DNA from: Natronococcus sp. CG52
Lineage (GTDB): Archaea > Halobacteriota > Halobacteria > Halobacteriales > Natrialbaceae
DNA length: 64,000 bases
Assembly: GCF_023913515.1 (NCBI RefSeq)
Contig: NZ_CP099391.1
Coordinates: forward strand, 2,046,001-2,110,000
Reading direction: 5' to 3'
How positions within the stretch are numbered: position 1 is the first letter of the stretch; every line of letters begins with the position of its first letter. Of the stretch, positions 34,628 to 42,042 are shown piece by piece. The translations under genes and the position numbers were made by a program. The notes under the pieces are model-generated. The model searched no databases. It saw nothing but the letters and a program-made list of their open reading frames with translations, and was not told where the DNA came from.

Positions 34628-36049
34628 GTGATCGAGATGGCACGAGGACAGCGGGCCGAAGACAGCGGTGTCGCAGCGCTCGAGGAACGACTCCGCGGTG
34701 AACTTCTCCGAGAGGACGACGAGGGCTACGACGAGGCGCGGACGGTCTGGAACGCGATGATCGATCGAGAGCCGGAACTCGTCGCTCGTCCGACGGGGGT
34801 AGCGGACGTCGTGGCTGCGGTCGACTTCGCCCGGGAAACAGACCGTCTGGTCTCGATAAAGGGAGGTGGGCACAGCGTCGCCGGAAACGCCGTCTGTGAG
34901 GACGGATTGATGATCGATCTCTCCGAGATGAAGGGGGTCCACGTCGATCCGGCAACGCGCACGGTTCAGGTAGGTCCCGGCGCGACGGTAGGCGACATGG
35001 ACCACGAGACGCAGGCGTTCGGTCTCGCTACCCCGGGCGGTGTCGTCTCGACGACCGGCGTCGCCGGGCTCACGCTCGGCGGCGGTTTCGGCTGGCTCTC
35101 CCGGCGGTACGGCCTCGCAGTCGACAACCTGCGGTCGGCCGAGATCGTCACGGCGGACGGTGCCGTAGTGACCGCGAGCGAGGACGAGAACTCTGACCTG
35201 TTCTGGGCGATCCGGGGCGGCAGCGGTAACTTCGGGGTCGTCACCTCGTTCGAGTTCGACCTCGTGGAGGTCGGTCCGGAGGTGCTGTTCGGGCCGGGCG
35301 TCTACCCATACGAGGACGCGGCCGACGTGCTCCGTCACTATCGCGACTTTTGCCGCGACGCACCGAACGAGTGCTGCGTCTGGGCGGATAGCATGACCGC
35401 GCCGCCGCTGCCGTTCCTCCCGGAGGACGTCCACGGAAGCACCGTTCTCGTCCTCATGCAGGCCTACGTCGGCGATCTCGAGGAGGGCGAGCGCGTGCTC
35501 GAGTCGCTCCGCGAGTACGGCGACCCTATTGCCGACGCCGTCGGGCCGGCACCGTACGCGACGGCACAGCGCACGTTCGACGACTTGCTCACTCCGGGCG
35601 CACGCAACTACTGGAAGTCGCACAATTATACCGAGCTAACCGATGCGACGCTCGACACCGTCGTCGACTACGCTAACCGGGCGCCGACGCCGCAGTCCGA
35701 GGTTCTCATCCACCAGGTCGGCGGGGCGATCAACGACGTCGCTCCGGATGCGACCGCGTACCCACATCGGGAAACCGCATTCATCATCACTCCCGGCGCA
35801 CGGTGGGAAGATCCGGCAAACGACGAGGAGTGCATCGCGTGGGTGCGAGCGTGCCACGACGCGCTCGCCGAGGATGCGACCGGCGGCACGTACGTCAACT
35901 TCGAGGGTGAACGCGAGGGTCACGAACGTAACGCCTACGGCGGAAACTACGACAGGCTGGTCGAAATAAAAGTCGAGTACGACCCGACGAACCTGTTCCG
36001 GGTGAACCAGAACGTCGAGCCACCGACGGCGCGATCGGACGACGACTGA
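34628..36049 (+). CDS. FAD-linked oxidase (berberine-bridge-enzyme-like)
   Basis: A 473-residue FAD-binding PCMH oxidoreductase. The FAD-binding part is ARPTGVADVVAAVDFAR, SIKGGGHSVAGNAVCEDG (with the His usually linked to FAD in GGGHS), VQVGPGATVGDMDHET, GLTLGGGFGWLSRRYGLA and IRGGSGNFGVVTSFEF. The BBE C-terminal motif NAYGGNYDRLVEIKVEYDPTN is intact, except for the second covalent Cys position, which reads as AVC-free in the usual place. It oxidises a sugar, alcohol or aromatic substrate with O2. GTG 34628 is about 27 bases from a TATA-like GTATTTTC; ATG 34637 is the alternative start. Confidence 0.9.
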   Translation: MIEMARGQRAEDSGVAALEERLRGELLREDDEGYDEARTVWNAMIDREPELVARPTGVADVVAAVDFARETDRLVSIKGGGHSVAGNAVCEDGLMIDLSEMKGVHVDPATRTVQVGPGATVGDMDHETQAFGLATPGGVVSTTGVAGLTLGGGFGWLSRRYGLAVDNLRSAEIVTADGAVVTASEDENSDLFWAIRGGSGNFGVVTSFEFDLVEVGPEVLFGPGVYPYEDAADVLRHYRDFCRDAPNECCVWADSMTAPPLPFLPEDVHGSTVLVLMQAYVGDLEEGERVLESLREYGDPIADAVGPAPYATAQRTFDDLLTPGARNYWKSHNYTELTDATLDTVVDYANRAPTPQSEVLIHQVGGAINDVAPDATAYPHRETAFIITPGARWEDPANDEECIAWVRACHDALAEDATGGTYVNFEGEREGHERNAYGGNYDRLVEIKVEYDPTNLFRVNQNVEPPTARSDDD

Positions 36050-36095
36050 GCGCTCGAGCGAAGGAAGACTCGTGAACGCGGAAGTCCGACGGCGA

Positions 36096-36497
36096 TCAGG
36101 ATTTGACGACGGTCGTGTCCGCAAGCATATCTCCGACCCGCTGGCTGTCGTCCGTTACCAGAATCAAAACGATCGCGACGAGCGTTGCGATCAGCGTCCC
36201 GCCGAGTAGCTTCGTGAGATTGCGGAGAATCGAGCCACCCCATCCGCACTCGGTTCCGTTCGTCTGCACGACGCGGATCCCGAGCACCATTTTCCCGGGC
36301 GTTTGCCCCCACGTCGCTTCGGAATAGATGTAGTACATCGCAACGATCGGGAGTGCAACGAGCTGTGCGCCCTCGCCGATAACCGGAAAGAGAGCGAGCA
36401 CGACGATGACGACCCCGATAAAGAGGACGATTCCGTCGACAATGTAGGCGAATCCGCGCTCGAGAAGCGAGGCGTGATTTGTCAGCTGTGATTCCAT
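36096..36497 (-). CDS. RDD-family membrane protein
   Basis: A 133-residue protein with an RDD domain: LLERGFAYIVDGIVLFIGVV (Arg and Asp of the family in helix 1), three membrane helices, and the central motif TWGQTPGKMVLGIRVVQTNG. RDD proteins may exchange Na+ or other ions or carry small molecules; function is generally unclear. It lies between the FAD oxidase and the first repeat of the cassette array. Confidence 0.88.
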   Translation of the reverse strand: MESQLTNHASLLERGFAYIVDGIVLFIGVVIVVLALFPVIGEGAQLVALPIVAMYYIYSEATWGQTPGKMVLGIRVVQTNGTECGWGGSILRNLTKLLGGTLIATLVAIVLILVTDDSQRVGDMLADTTVVKS

Positions 36498-37178
36498 ATT
36501 AGAATGGTTGAAAGACGTGTGTAAGATAGTTTTCGACTTGTCGCTGCTCGAGTCAGCGGCGAAAACGCCCGCCGTCGGCGACGCTCCAGAAGAAACCGGT
36601 CGCAGAGATTCTCGCGCTGCTCGAACTTGTTCAGGTCAATAACCCATGTGACACATTCTCGTATACTTTTCCGGTTTCCGAATACCACCTCTGTATTAGT
36701 TTGGCATCACCTGCCGCGGCGGAGTCACCACCGTGAGCCGGTCCCGTCGCAGTTCAATTAGACCATGCTCTCCCGGAGAACTGTCCGGCAACCGGTCACG
36801 TCTATCTCGCTGTAACGGTATACGATGCAGAAGTCGAGTTCGACGCACCGACCGGGTTCGATTCGAACTAAAACGGCTGAATCAACCGTGCGACAAATGT
36901 ATTATTTGTTTACATTATTTCCACCAACTGCTGTAAATGATTCCAAAACCGTGCTGAATACAGGGTAGTATATCAGTTAGATTACCACATTCATCGAAAA
37001 TCACCGCACTAGCTGAGGGAAAGACACGGTCAACCCATTCGATAGTTCTATGAGGTTCGTTAGCGTGCATCATACCACGTTTCCTCAAGCGACCCATTTT
37101 CGCATGGGCGAATCACTGGGACAGGGGAGTGTACCGCGACTGGTGACCGAAGCCGCTCGTGAAGGAAGGTAAGAGAAC
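36498..37178. other. AT-richer spacer with array repeat A
   Basis: Contains repeat A (36602-36689) and otherwise no firm gene. A 60-residue minus-strand frame at 36915-37097 is open but matches nothing recognised. AT-rich stretches around 36890-36930 stand out from the chromosome average. Confidence 0.5.
36602..36689 (-). repeat. aroQ-tail array repeat A
   Basis: Core 36602-36634 reads, on the minus strand, CTGAACAAGTTCGAGCAGCG, that is LNKFEQREN without the stop. It is preceded on the minus strand by a conserved arm at 36635-36689. The arm matches that of copy B in about 42 of 55 bases by hand count, with no gaps. Oldest-lying (farthest from aroQ) member of the proposed attachment-site family. 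Confidence 0.8.
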
Positions 37179-37988
37179 ATGAGTGATACAGACTATGCTG
37201 GCATTACAAAAAGCCAGAAAGAGACGTGGGCAACGGGCGATTTCAACGAGATCGCCCGTCAGAACGTGGTCATGGGAGAGGCGCTCTGCGAAGCGGTTGA
37301 CCCGCATCCCGGGCAACGTGTGCTGGATGTAGCCTGTGGCAGCGGGACAGCAGCACTGGTTGCAGAGCGCCGGTACTGTGAGGTCACAGGCCTCGACTAC
37401 GTGCCCGAATTGATCGAACGTGCCAAAGCGCGGGCACAGGCCAACGGGCAAGCCGTTGATTTCCGCGTTGGCGATGCGCAGGACATGCCGTTTCCTGACG
37501 ACAGCTTCGATGTAGTGCTCTCGGTGTACGGAGTGCAATTTGCGCCTGATCAGGAGCAGGCAGCAAGCGAGTTGCTTCGGGTTTGCAGACCAGGAGGCAA
37601 AATCGGTCTGGCAGGCCCGATCCCCGAGGGATGGAGTGGCGATTGGTTCGCTGCCCACGCCCAGTACGTCCCTCCACCACCCGACGTACAGTCGCCCCTT
37701 CGGTGGGGCACAGACGAGGGACTTGACGAGCTACTCGGTGCTGGCACTCGTTCAATCGAGAGCGAGCGGCGGACAGCACTCCAATACTATCGGTCGGTCG
37801 ACCATGCAGTGGACGTGTTCAGCACTTACTTCGGCCCGACAATCCGTGCGTTTGAGAAGGTCGAGTCGGAAGCACACGATCGTCTTCGGAACGACCTCAG
37901 GGATGTATTCAGCCGCTACAACCGCGCAACAGACGATACTGCAATCGTTGAGAATCAGTATCTTCAAACCATTATAACCAGTGAATAA
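37179..37988 (+). CDS. SAM-dependent methyltransferase (class I, UbiE-like), cassette cargo
   Basis: A 269-residue class I methyltransferase. Motif I VLDVACGSGTAAL, motif II LDYVPELIERAKARA, DFRVGDAQDMPFPDDSFDVV (given in part) and the GGKIGLAGPIPEGWSGDWF post-motif are typical. It methylates a small molecule; substrate unknown. Codon use is less GC-rich and the protein less acidic than the neighbours, a sign of foreign origin. It is the only array cargo on the plus strand, between repeats A and B. Confidence 0.9.
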   Translation: MSDTDYAGITKSQKETWATGDFNEIARQNVVMGEALCEAVDPHPGQRVLDVACGSGTAALVAERRYCEVTGLDYVPELIERAKARAQANGQAVDFRVGDAQDMPFPDDSFDVVLSVYGVQFAPDQEQAASELLRVCRPGGKIGLAGPIPEGWSGDWFAAHAQYVPPPPDVQSPLRWGTDEGLDELLGAGTRSIESERRTALQYYRSVDHAVDVFSTYFGPTIRAFEKVESEAHDRLRNDLRDVFSRYNRATDDTAIVENQYLQTIITSE

Positions 37989-38188
37989 ATAGCTCGAAAT
38001 TAGTGGAGAGAGATGCACGGTATATCTACGGTCAATACTGGGGGTTTGATCGAGGCGATCTCTATCCAGTGCACCGTTTGTGACAAATCCTAAATAACCC
38101 CTTTATCGGCCTGTTACTGCCTTTGCCCGTATTGATCCAGTGGACTGTGATCGTCTCCAGCCATCCACCGTGATAATCGCACCCCGAG

Positions 38189-38271
38189 TTACCGCTTCCC
38201 ACGCTGATTTGTTCAGGTCAATAACTCACGTAACATAGTTCCGTGTACTTTACCGGTATCCGAATATTCCC
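38189..38271 (-). repeat. aroQ-tail array repeat B
   Basis: Core 38189-38216 is a five-base-deleted version of the aroQ tail (minus strand CTGAACAAATCAGCGTGGGA, then AGCGGTAA). Arm 38217-38271 is nearly as close to copy A as C is to D (GTCAATAAC, TACTTT, CCGGT, TCCGAATA shared with A). Confidence 0.78.
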
Positions 38272-38287
38272 TTTGTAGCAGTGTGTT

Positions 38288-38331
38288 CGGAATCGCCGCT
38301 CTGAAGGGGCCTGTAGGCAGGGGCGATTCCG
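38288..38331. repeat. Perfect 10-bp inverted repeat (hairpin)
   Basis: CGGAATCGCC at 38288-38297 pairs with GGCGATTCCG at 38322-38331 around a 24-base loop. It lies 17 bases past the arm of repeat B. Could be a terminator, a structural part of the attachment site or a small MITE end. Confidence 0.55.
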
Positions 38332-38489
38332 ACGCGTCTCTACGAATCGAGGGAGGGCAGTCGTACTAGCCGCCGACTGCTGATAGGTGCGTACGCGTAC
38401 TGTATCGTCTGGGCCCGCTAATTAGTGGCGGTGCCGATTCGGGTACTGGGGCACTGCAAACATCTGCTAGCGCAGTGGTCAGTGACGGT

Positions 38490-39314
38490 TCATTCGTCTT
38501 CAGCATAACCGACCTCTCGCAGTTGCTCGGCGTCAGTGAAGACGTACTTCCCGATAAGGAGGCTGCTCGTCATACTCGTCAAGCCCCCTGCACCGAAGAT
38601 CATCGCCATGATGACGAACTGGTACAGGGCGGCGTAGATCGGGTTCTCACCGGCGAGGATCATCCCCGACATGATACCCGGTATCCACACCCAGCCGAGA
38701 CTCTTCAACGAGTCGATGACCGGAATAAGTGAGGCCTGAACACCGGTTTCGACGTGACGGGAGATAACTGCGCTGGGCGGTGCACCGAGCGACAACCCAG
38801 CTTCGATCTCCGCGCGGTTCGATACAATTTCACTCTTGAACCGGTCGAGTGCGAGTGAGTTGATCTGCATCGCGTTTGCGATGATCATGCTTCCGACGGG
38901 TACCAGGTTGCGTACGTTCGCCTCGATGGCACCGGTTACCGTCATCGTGACGATCACCAGCCCAGATCCGAAGACGATTGCAACGAACGACACCCGGACG
39001 ACACCCGGCAATCCCTCACCGCGATTCTTCGAGATCCACGTCGCCCCACCCATCATACCCAGTAGGATGACACCGCTCCAGACCAGATCGACCGTGAGTA
39101 GAAGGCCGACGATCATCCCCATCGCAAGGATCTGGACAAATCCGCGCACGAGTGCGACACCGAGTTCGCGTTCGAGAGCCAATCCACGAAACCGTGAGAG
39201 GCCGACGACCATGGCCGCAAGTACCGACGCGGCGGTGACTTGCAGAAGTCCAGTCAACAGAACTGGGTCTCGGAGTTGTTCGAGTAAATCCGAAACCACG
39301 GCGATGTTGGTCAC
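38490..39314 (-). CDS. fetB: FetB-like ABC permease, cassette cargo
   Basis: A 274-residue permease of the UPF0014/FetB family with seven or so helices. Recognisable are RGFVQILAMGMIVGLLL, NLVPVGSMIIANAMQINSLALDRF, the EAGLSLGAPPSAVISRHV cytoplasmic loop and WVWIPGIMSGMILAGENPIYA. In E. coli FetAB exports iron and protects against peroxide; substrate here is inferred by family. It starts four bases inside the end of the ATPase gene (ATGA-type overlap), so the two are one unit. Confidence 0.92.
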   Translation of the reverse strand: MTNIAVVSDLLEQLRDPVLLTGLLQVTAASVLAAMVVGLSRFRGLALERELGVALVRGFVQILAMGMIVGLLLTVDLVWSGVILLGMMGGATWISKNRGEGLPGVVRVSFVAIVFGSGLVIVTMTVTGAIEANVRNLVPVGSMIIANAMQINSLALDRFKSEIVSNRAEIEAGLSLGAPPSAVISRHVETGVQASLIPVIDSLKSLGWVWIPGIMSGMILAGENPIYAALYQFVIMAMIFGAGGLTSMTSSLLIGKYVFTDAEQLREVGYAEDE

Positions 39315-39973
39315 GGCAGAACCTCTCCGACAGGCCCGATACGCACCATGCGACCATCACGTAGTTCCATGACACGGTCGCCAATTCGGCGAGCCTGCTC
39401 CTCGTCGTGGGTGACGAGAACAACGGTGACATCGAGACCTGAGAGTAGTTCTTCGACACGCGCTTCTGAGGCCGAGTCGAGGCTCGCAGTCGGTTCGTCG
39501 AGCAACAGCACCTCTGGGTCGTTCAGGAGGGTACGGGCGAAGGCGACGCGCTGTTTCTCGCCACCGGAGAGGTCTTCGACGTCACGGTCAGCGTATCCGT
39601 TGAGGCCGAGTTGAGCAAGCATTCGTTCGGTTCGGGTCTCGTCAACCGGCTCACCACGGAGCGACAGGCCGCGAGTCGCGTTTTCGAAAACCGTGCCTGG
39701 AACCAGTGCCGAATCCTGGGGAACGAGGCCCACGCAAACCCTGAGTTCACGAGGCGACAGTACCCGGTAATCCGTCCCATCGATGTACACTGTCCCGTCA
39801 GTCGGTTCATCGAGTCGATTGAGTAGACGAAGAAACGAGGATTTCCCAGCACCGGATGGCCCGACGATAACGAGTACCTCACCGGGTTCGATCGACACTG
39901 AAACGTCCTCGATGAGTGTCTCATCGTCCACGACCCGGGTGAGGTTTTTCGTCACGAGAGGTGGCGGCGTCAT
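39311..39973 (-). CDS. fetA: FetA-like ABC ATP-binding protein, cassette cargo
   Basis: A 220-residue ABC ATPase. Walker A GPSGAGKSS at about 37-45, Q-loop VGLVPQDSALVPG, signature LSGGEKQRVAFAR, Walker B VLLLDEPTASLD and H-loop VVLVTHDEEQ are all intact. Partner of the FetB-like permease. Encoded between repeats B and C of the array and in the same direction as aroQ. Confidence 0.93.
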   Translation of the reverse strand: MTPPPLVTKNLTRVVDDETLIEDVSVSIEPGEVLVIVGPSGAGKSSFLRLLNRLDEPTDGTVYIDGTDYRVLSPRELRVCVGLVPQDSALVPGTVFENATRGLSLRGEPVDETRTERMLAQLGLNGYADRDVEDLSGGEKQRVAFARTLLNDPEVLLLDEPTASLDSASEARVEELLSGLDVTVVLVTHDEEQARRIGDRVMELRDGRMVRIGPVGEVLP

Positions 39974-40357
39974 ACCCTATACTCTAGTGGTAGCACCGAA
40001 AACCTCGATGATTCGTGTACTGCTTGTTTAGTGGCTTCCCAGCATCTTTAATTCCTCTGTGAAGTCATCTCGCTTATTTCGATTCTGTTGAGCGAGAGAA
40101 ATTGTCGAACCAAACAGCCAATATTTACAACAACCAGATATTTTCCGCTCGCCAATCCGACGACGAATCCGCTGGACAGTAGCCGGGAGCTCCCTGTTTT
40201 CTAATCGAGGATAGAAGTTCTAAAAACCCTATTTTGACTACCGACTCTCCCGCTGCTCAATTGTTCAGGTCTCAAACTGACGTTACAGGTTTCGTCTACT
40301 TTTCCGCTTTCGGACTCTGTGACGAGAACTTTGATGGAAAGTCGGTGGATCAAGTGT
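39974..40357. other. Spacer with array repeat C
   Basis: No gene. AT-rich around 40080-40235. Holds repeat C at 40238-40323. Confidence 0.55.
40238..40323 (-). repeat. aroQ-tail array repeat C
   Basis: Core 40238-40268 (31 bases) equals the aroQ tail with a two-base deletion; restoring it gives LNKVEQRESR-stop, with the same TAG stop as aroQ. Arm 40269-40323 shares GTCTC, CTGA, GTTACAG and TCGTCTACTTT with copy D. Confidence 0.8.
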
Positions 40358-40780
40358 TTACTCTTCGATTTCGAACTGCGGGTTCCAAACAACTTCCCAT
40401 AGGTGGTCGTCCGGGTCTTGGAAGTGGCCCGAATATCCGCCCCATACACGGTCACGTGGCGGGTCGGTAACTTCTGCTCCTGCTTCTTCCGCCGTCTCCA
40501 TCACGTCATCGACTTCTTCTTTCGACGCGACGTTGTGGCCGATAGTGAATTCCGCAGGACTTGACGCAGTTTCGTCAACGTATGCATCTTCCGCGATTTG
40601 ATGTTTAGGGTAGAGTGCAAGCTGCAAACCGTCGTTCAGCGGGAAGAAGGCAACGGCTCCGCCTTCGAACTCTGTTCCGACGATACCCTCCGTTCGCCAA
40701 CCCAAGCCATCACGATAAAAGCCGAGTGATTCCTCCAAATCGTTGACTCCCAACGTGATGACTGTGATTTGTGGTTCCAT
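40358..40780 (-). CDS. VOC-family protein (glyoxalase/bleomycin-resistance fold), cassette cargo
   Basis: A 140-residue VOC-fold protein: MEPQITVITLGVNDLEESLG, GAVAFFPLNDGLQLALYPK, and the end FQDPDDHLWEVVWNPQFEIE containing the usual metal-site Glu. These proteins bind a metal and act on or sequester small reactive compounds. ATG 40780 is preferred to one five codons upstream because homology begins there. Single cargo gene between repeats C and D, same direction as aroQ. Confidence 0.9.
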   Translation of the reverse strand: MEPQITVITLGVNDLEESLGFYRDGLGWRTEGIVGTEFEGGAVAFFPLNDGLQLALYPKHQIAEDAYVDETASSPAEFTIGHNVASKEEVDDVMETAEEAGAEVTDPPRDRVWGGYSGHFQDPDDHLWEVVWNPQFEIEE

Positions 40781-40962
40781 GACATGAGCAGTCATTTGGG
40801 CTTGACACTTGCCCTGTGACCACCGTATAGAAAGGGCGGTGACGAGAAAGCCTCTCGTATAAAGAGGATTATAGTCCTTATCAACTGAACTTCTCTACCC
40901 GATAGGCACAATTTCCGTCTGTTCGCCGTTTTCCGGGGGACTAAACCGGGCAGTGATGTGCG

Positions 40963-41050
40963 TTACCGCTTATCACGTTGCTCAACTTTGTTCAGGTCTC
41001 GGACTGATGTTACAGATATCGTCTACTTTGGCGGTTTCCAGTACATCTAC
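40963..41050 (-). repeat. aroQ-tail array repeat D
   Basis: Best-preserved copy. Core 40963-40995 (33 bases) encodes LNKVEQRDKR and a TAA stop in phase; it differs from the live aroQ tail at about 5 of 33 bases, mostly at third codon positions. Arm 40996-41050 resembles that of C. Confidence 0.85.
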
Positions 41051-41335
41051 TCAGTCGTCATCAGCTGTATACGCGCCACCACGACGTTTAATTCGAGCAA
41101 CGACCATTCGGTGCTCGTCTTGGTGGAAGGTGACCGCAAGACGGAATTCACCGATACGCACCTTACGGCGTGAGCTATTCTGGAGCGGTTCGCCATAGTC
41201 TGGTGGATCGCGCCACGGAGAATCGACGATTTCGTCGAGTTTGTCGATGATGCGCTGCTGCTCGTTCGAATTGAGCGCATCGAGGTCGTCCTGCGCTTTC
41301 GATGCGAGTTCCCACGTCCACTCGTCGTCACTCAT
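41051..41335 (-). CDS. ParE/RelE-superfamily toxin, cassette cargo
   Basis: A 94-residue toxin-like protein: TWELASKAQDDLDALNSNEQ, then IIDKLDEIVDSPWRDPPDY, RRKVRIGEFRLAVTFHQDEH and VVARIKRRGGAY, the classic ParE/RelE helix-hairpin and beta-sheet order. Such toxins cut mRNA on the ribosome or poison gyrase; which is unclear. ATG 41335 overlaps the antitoxin stop by eight bases. Arm of repeat D lies immediately after its stop codon. Confidence 0.88.
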   Translation of the reverse strand: MSDDEWTWELASKAQDDLDALNSNEQQRIIDKLDEIVDSPWRDPPDYGEPLQNSSRRKVRIGEFRLAVTFHQDEHRMVVARIKRRGGAYTADDD

Positions 41336-41618
41336 TCGTCGCGTCAGTGCCGAATCGTTCGCGTGCTTCTTCGGCACTTATCGTCCGTTGTTTTTGGACA
41401 TCCTCTTCCGCTTGGAGGAGTGCAACGAGTTCGTCGCGGTCGAACGTGGGATGTTCGACGGCATCGCGTAAGGTATACCGAATAAATTCGCTACGGCTGT
41501 TGAATCCCCGTCCTTGCCACGTGTCTTCGATTTCGTCGAGAAACGACCGTGTGACTTTGAAGTTCACCGTGACGATCTCGTCGTCGCCATTGTTTGTGGC
41601 CGCTTCAGACATACGCAT
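41328..41618 (-). CDS. RHH-type antitoxin, cassette cargo
   Basis: A 96-residue ribbon-helix-helix protein: beta strand EIVTVNFKVTRSFLDEIEDT, then GFNSRSEFIRYTLRDAV (RHH helices), and an acidic C-terminal toxin-binding part. It should repress its own promoter and neutralise the ParE/RelE partner. The next in-frame ATG is at 41612. It is the cargo closest to aroQ, fitting the newest cassette. Confidence 0.9.
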   Translation of the reverse strand: MRMSEAATNNGDDEIVTVNFKVTRSFLDEIEDTWQGRGFNSRSEFIRYTLRDAVEHPTFDRDELVALLQAEEDVQKQRTISAEEARERFGTDATNE

Positions 41619-41715
41619 GTATTACCAGCGTGTTACCGTAGGTGTTTCGGCGTCCGAACGCTGAAGCTCTTGGCGAAAAGAAACAATAGTGAATTCGTGA
41701 AATCCGTGTCGTTTA

Positions 41716-41748
41716 CTACCGATTCTCACGCTGCTCTACTTTGTTCAG
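41716..41748 (-). other. aroQ 3' end, proposed attachment core (live copy)
   Basis: The last 11 codons of aroQ (LNKVEQRENR-stop), from which copies A-D differ by small changes. Here the core is continuous with the aroQ coding sequence on its left (minus-strand upstream) side, whereas the four copies carry the arm instead. In the integration model this is the gene-side junction that restores the aroQ tail after each insertion. Confidence 0.7.
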
Positions 41749-42042
41749 TTCGATCAACAGCCGAAAGATCGCTTTCACGAGATTCGCGTCGACGTCGAAC
41801 TGCTCCGCGTTTCGTCCCGCGCGCTCCATCACCTGTTCTTCCTGTTTCTCGTCGGTCGTCGGCAGCCCCTTCTCGTCTTTGACTGCCGCGATCGTATCCG
41901 CGACGTAGGTACGCTGGGCGATCAGTTCGACGATCTCGCGGTCGATCGTCTGGATTTCCTCGCGCAGTTCGTCGAGGTTCATCTCCTCCGGTGCTCGCTC
42001 TGCCGGCTCGTTTTCGTCGGTATCGATCTCGTCTGTGGTCAT
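41716..42042 (-). CDS. aroQ: Chorismate mutase (AroQ type)
   Basis: A 108-residue, all-helical AroQ-class chorismate mutase making prephenate for Phe/Tyr. The domain starts at MNLDELREEIQTIDREIVEL (with Arg, and the Glu/Asp helix 1 pattern), followed by IAQRTYVADTIAAVKDEKG and the C-terminal helix LVKAIFRLLIELNKVEQREN. The first 20 residues are an acidic extension. It overlaps the shikimate kinase stop by four bases (ATGA). Its 3' end is the proposed insertion site for the cassette array. Confidence 0.95.
   Translation of the reverse strand: MTTDEIDTDENEPAERAPEEMNLDELREEIQTIDREIVELIAQRTYVADTIAAVKDEKGLPTTDEKQEEQVMERAGRNAEQFDVDANLVKAIFRLLIELNKVEQRENR

Larger units (their letters stand above)
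37989..38489. other. Spacer with array repeat B and a hairpin
   Basis: No gene. Holds repeat B (38189-38271) and an inverted repeat at 38288-38331. Confidence 0.55.

Noticed and set aside
36915-37097. 60-codon frame between array repeat A and the methyltransferase
   Set aside because: No recognised family, no promoter or coupling; could be a relic of an earlier cargo but cannot be supported.
36602-41050. Array repeats as CRISPR or simple terminator repeats
   Set aside because: Spacing is 0.7-2 kb with genes between, the core is coding-like and the repeats diverge; this does not fit CRISPR, and a terminator would not preserve the aroQ reading frame.
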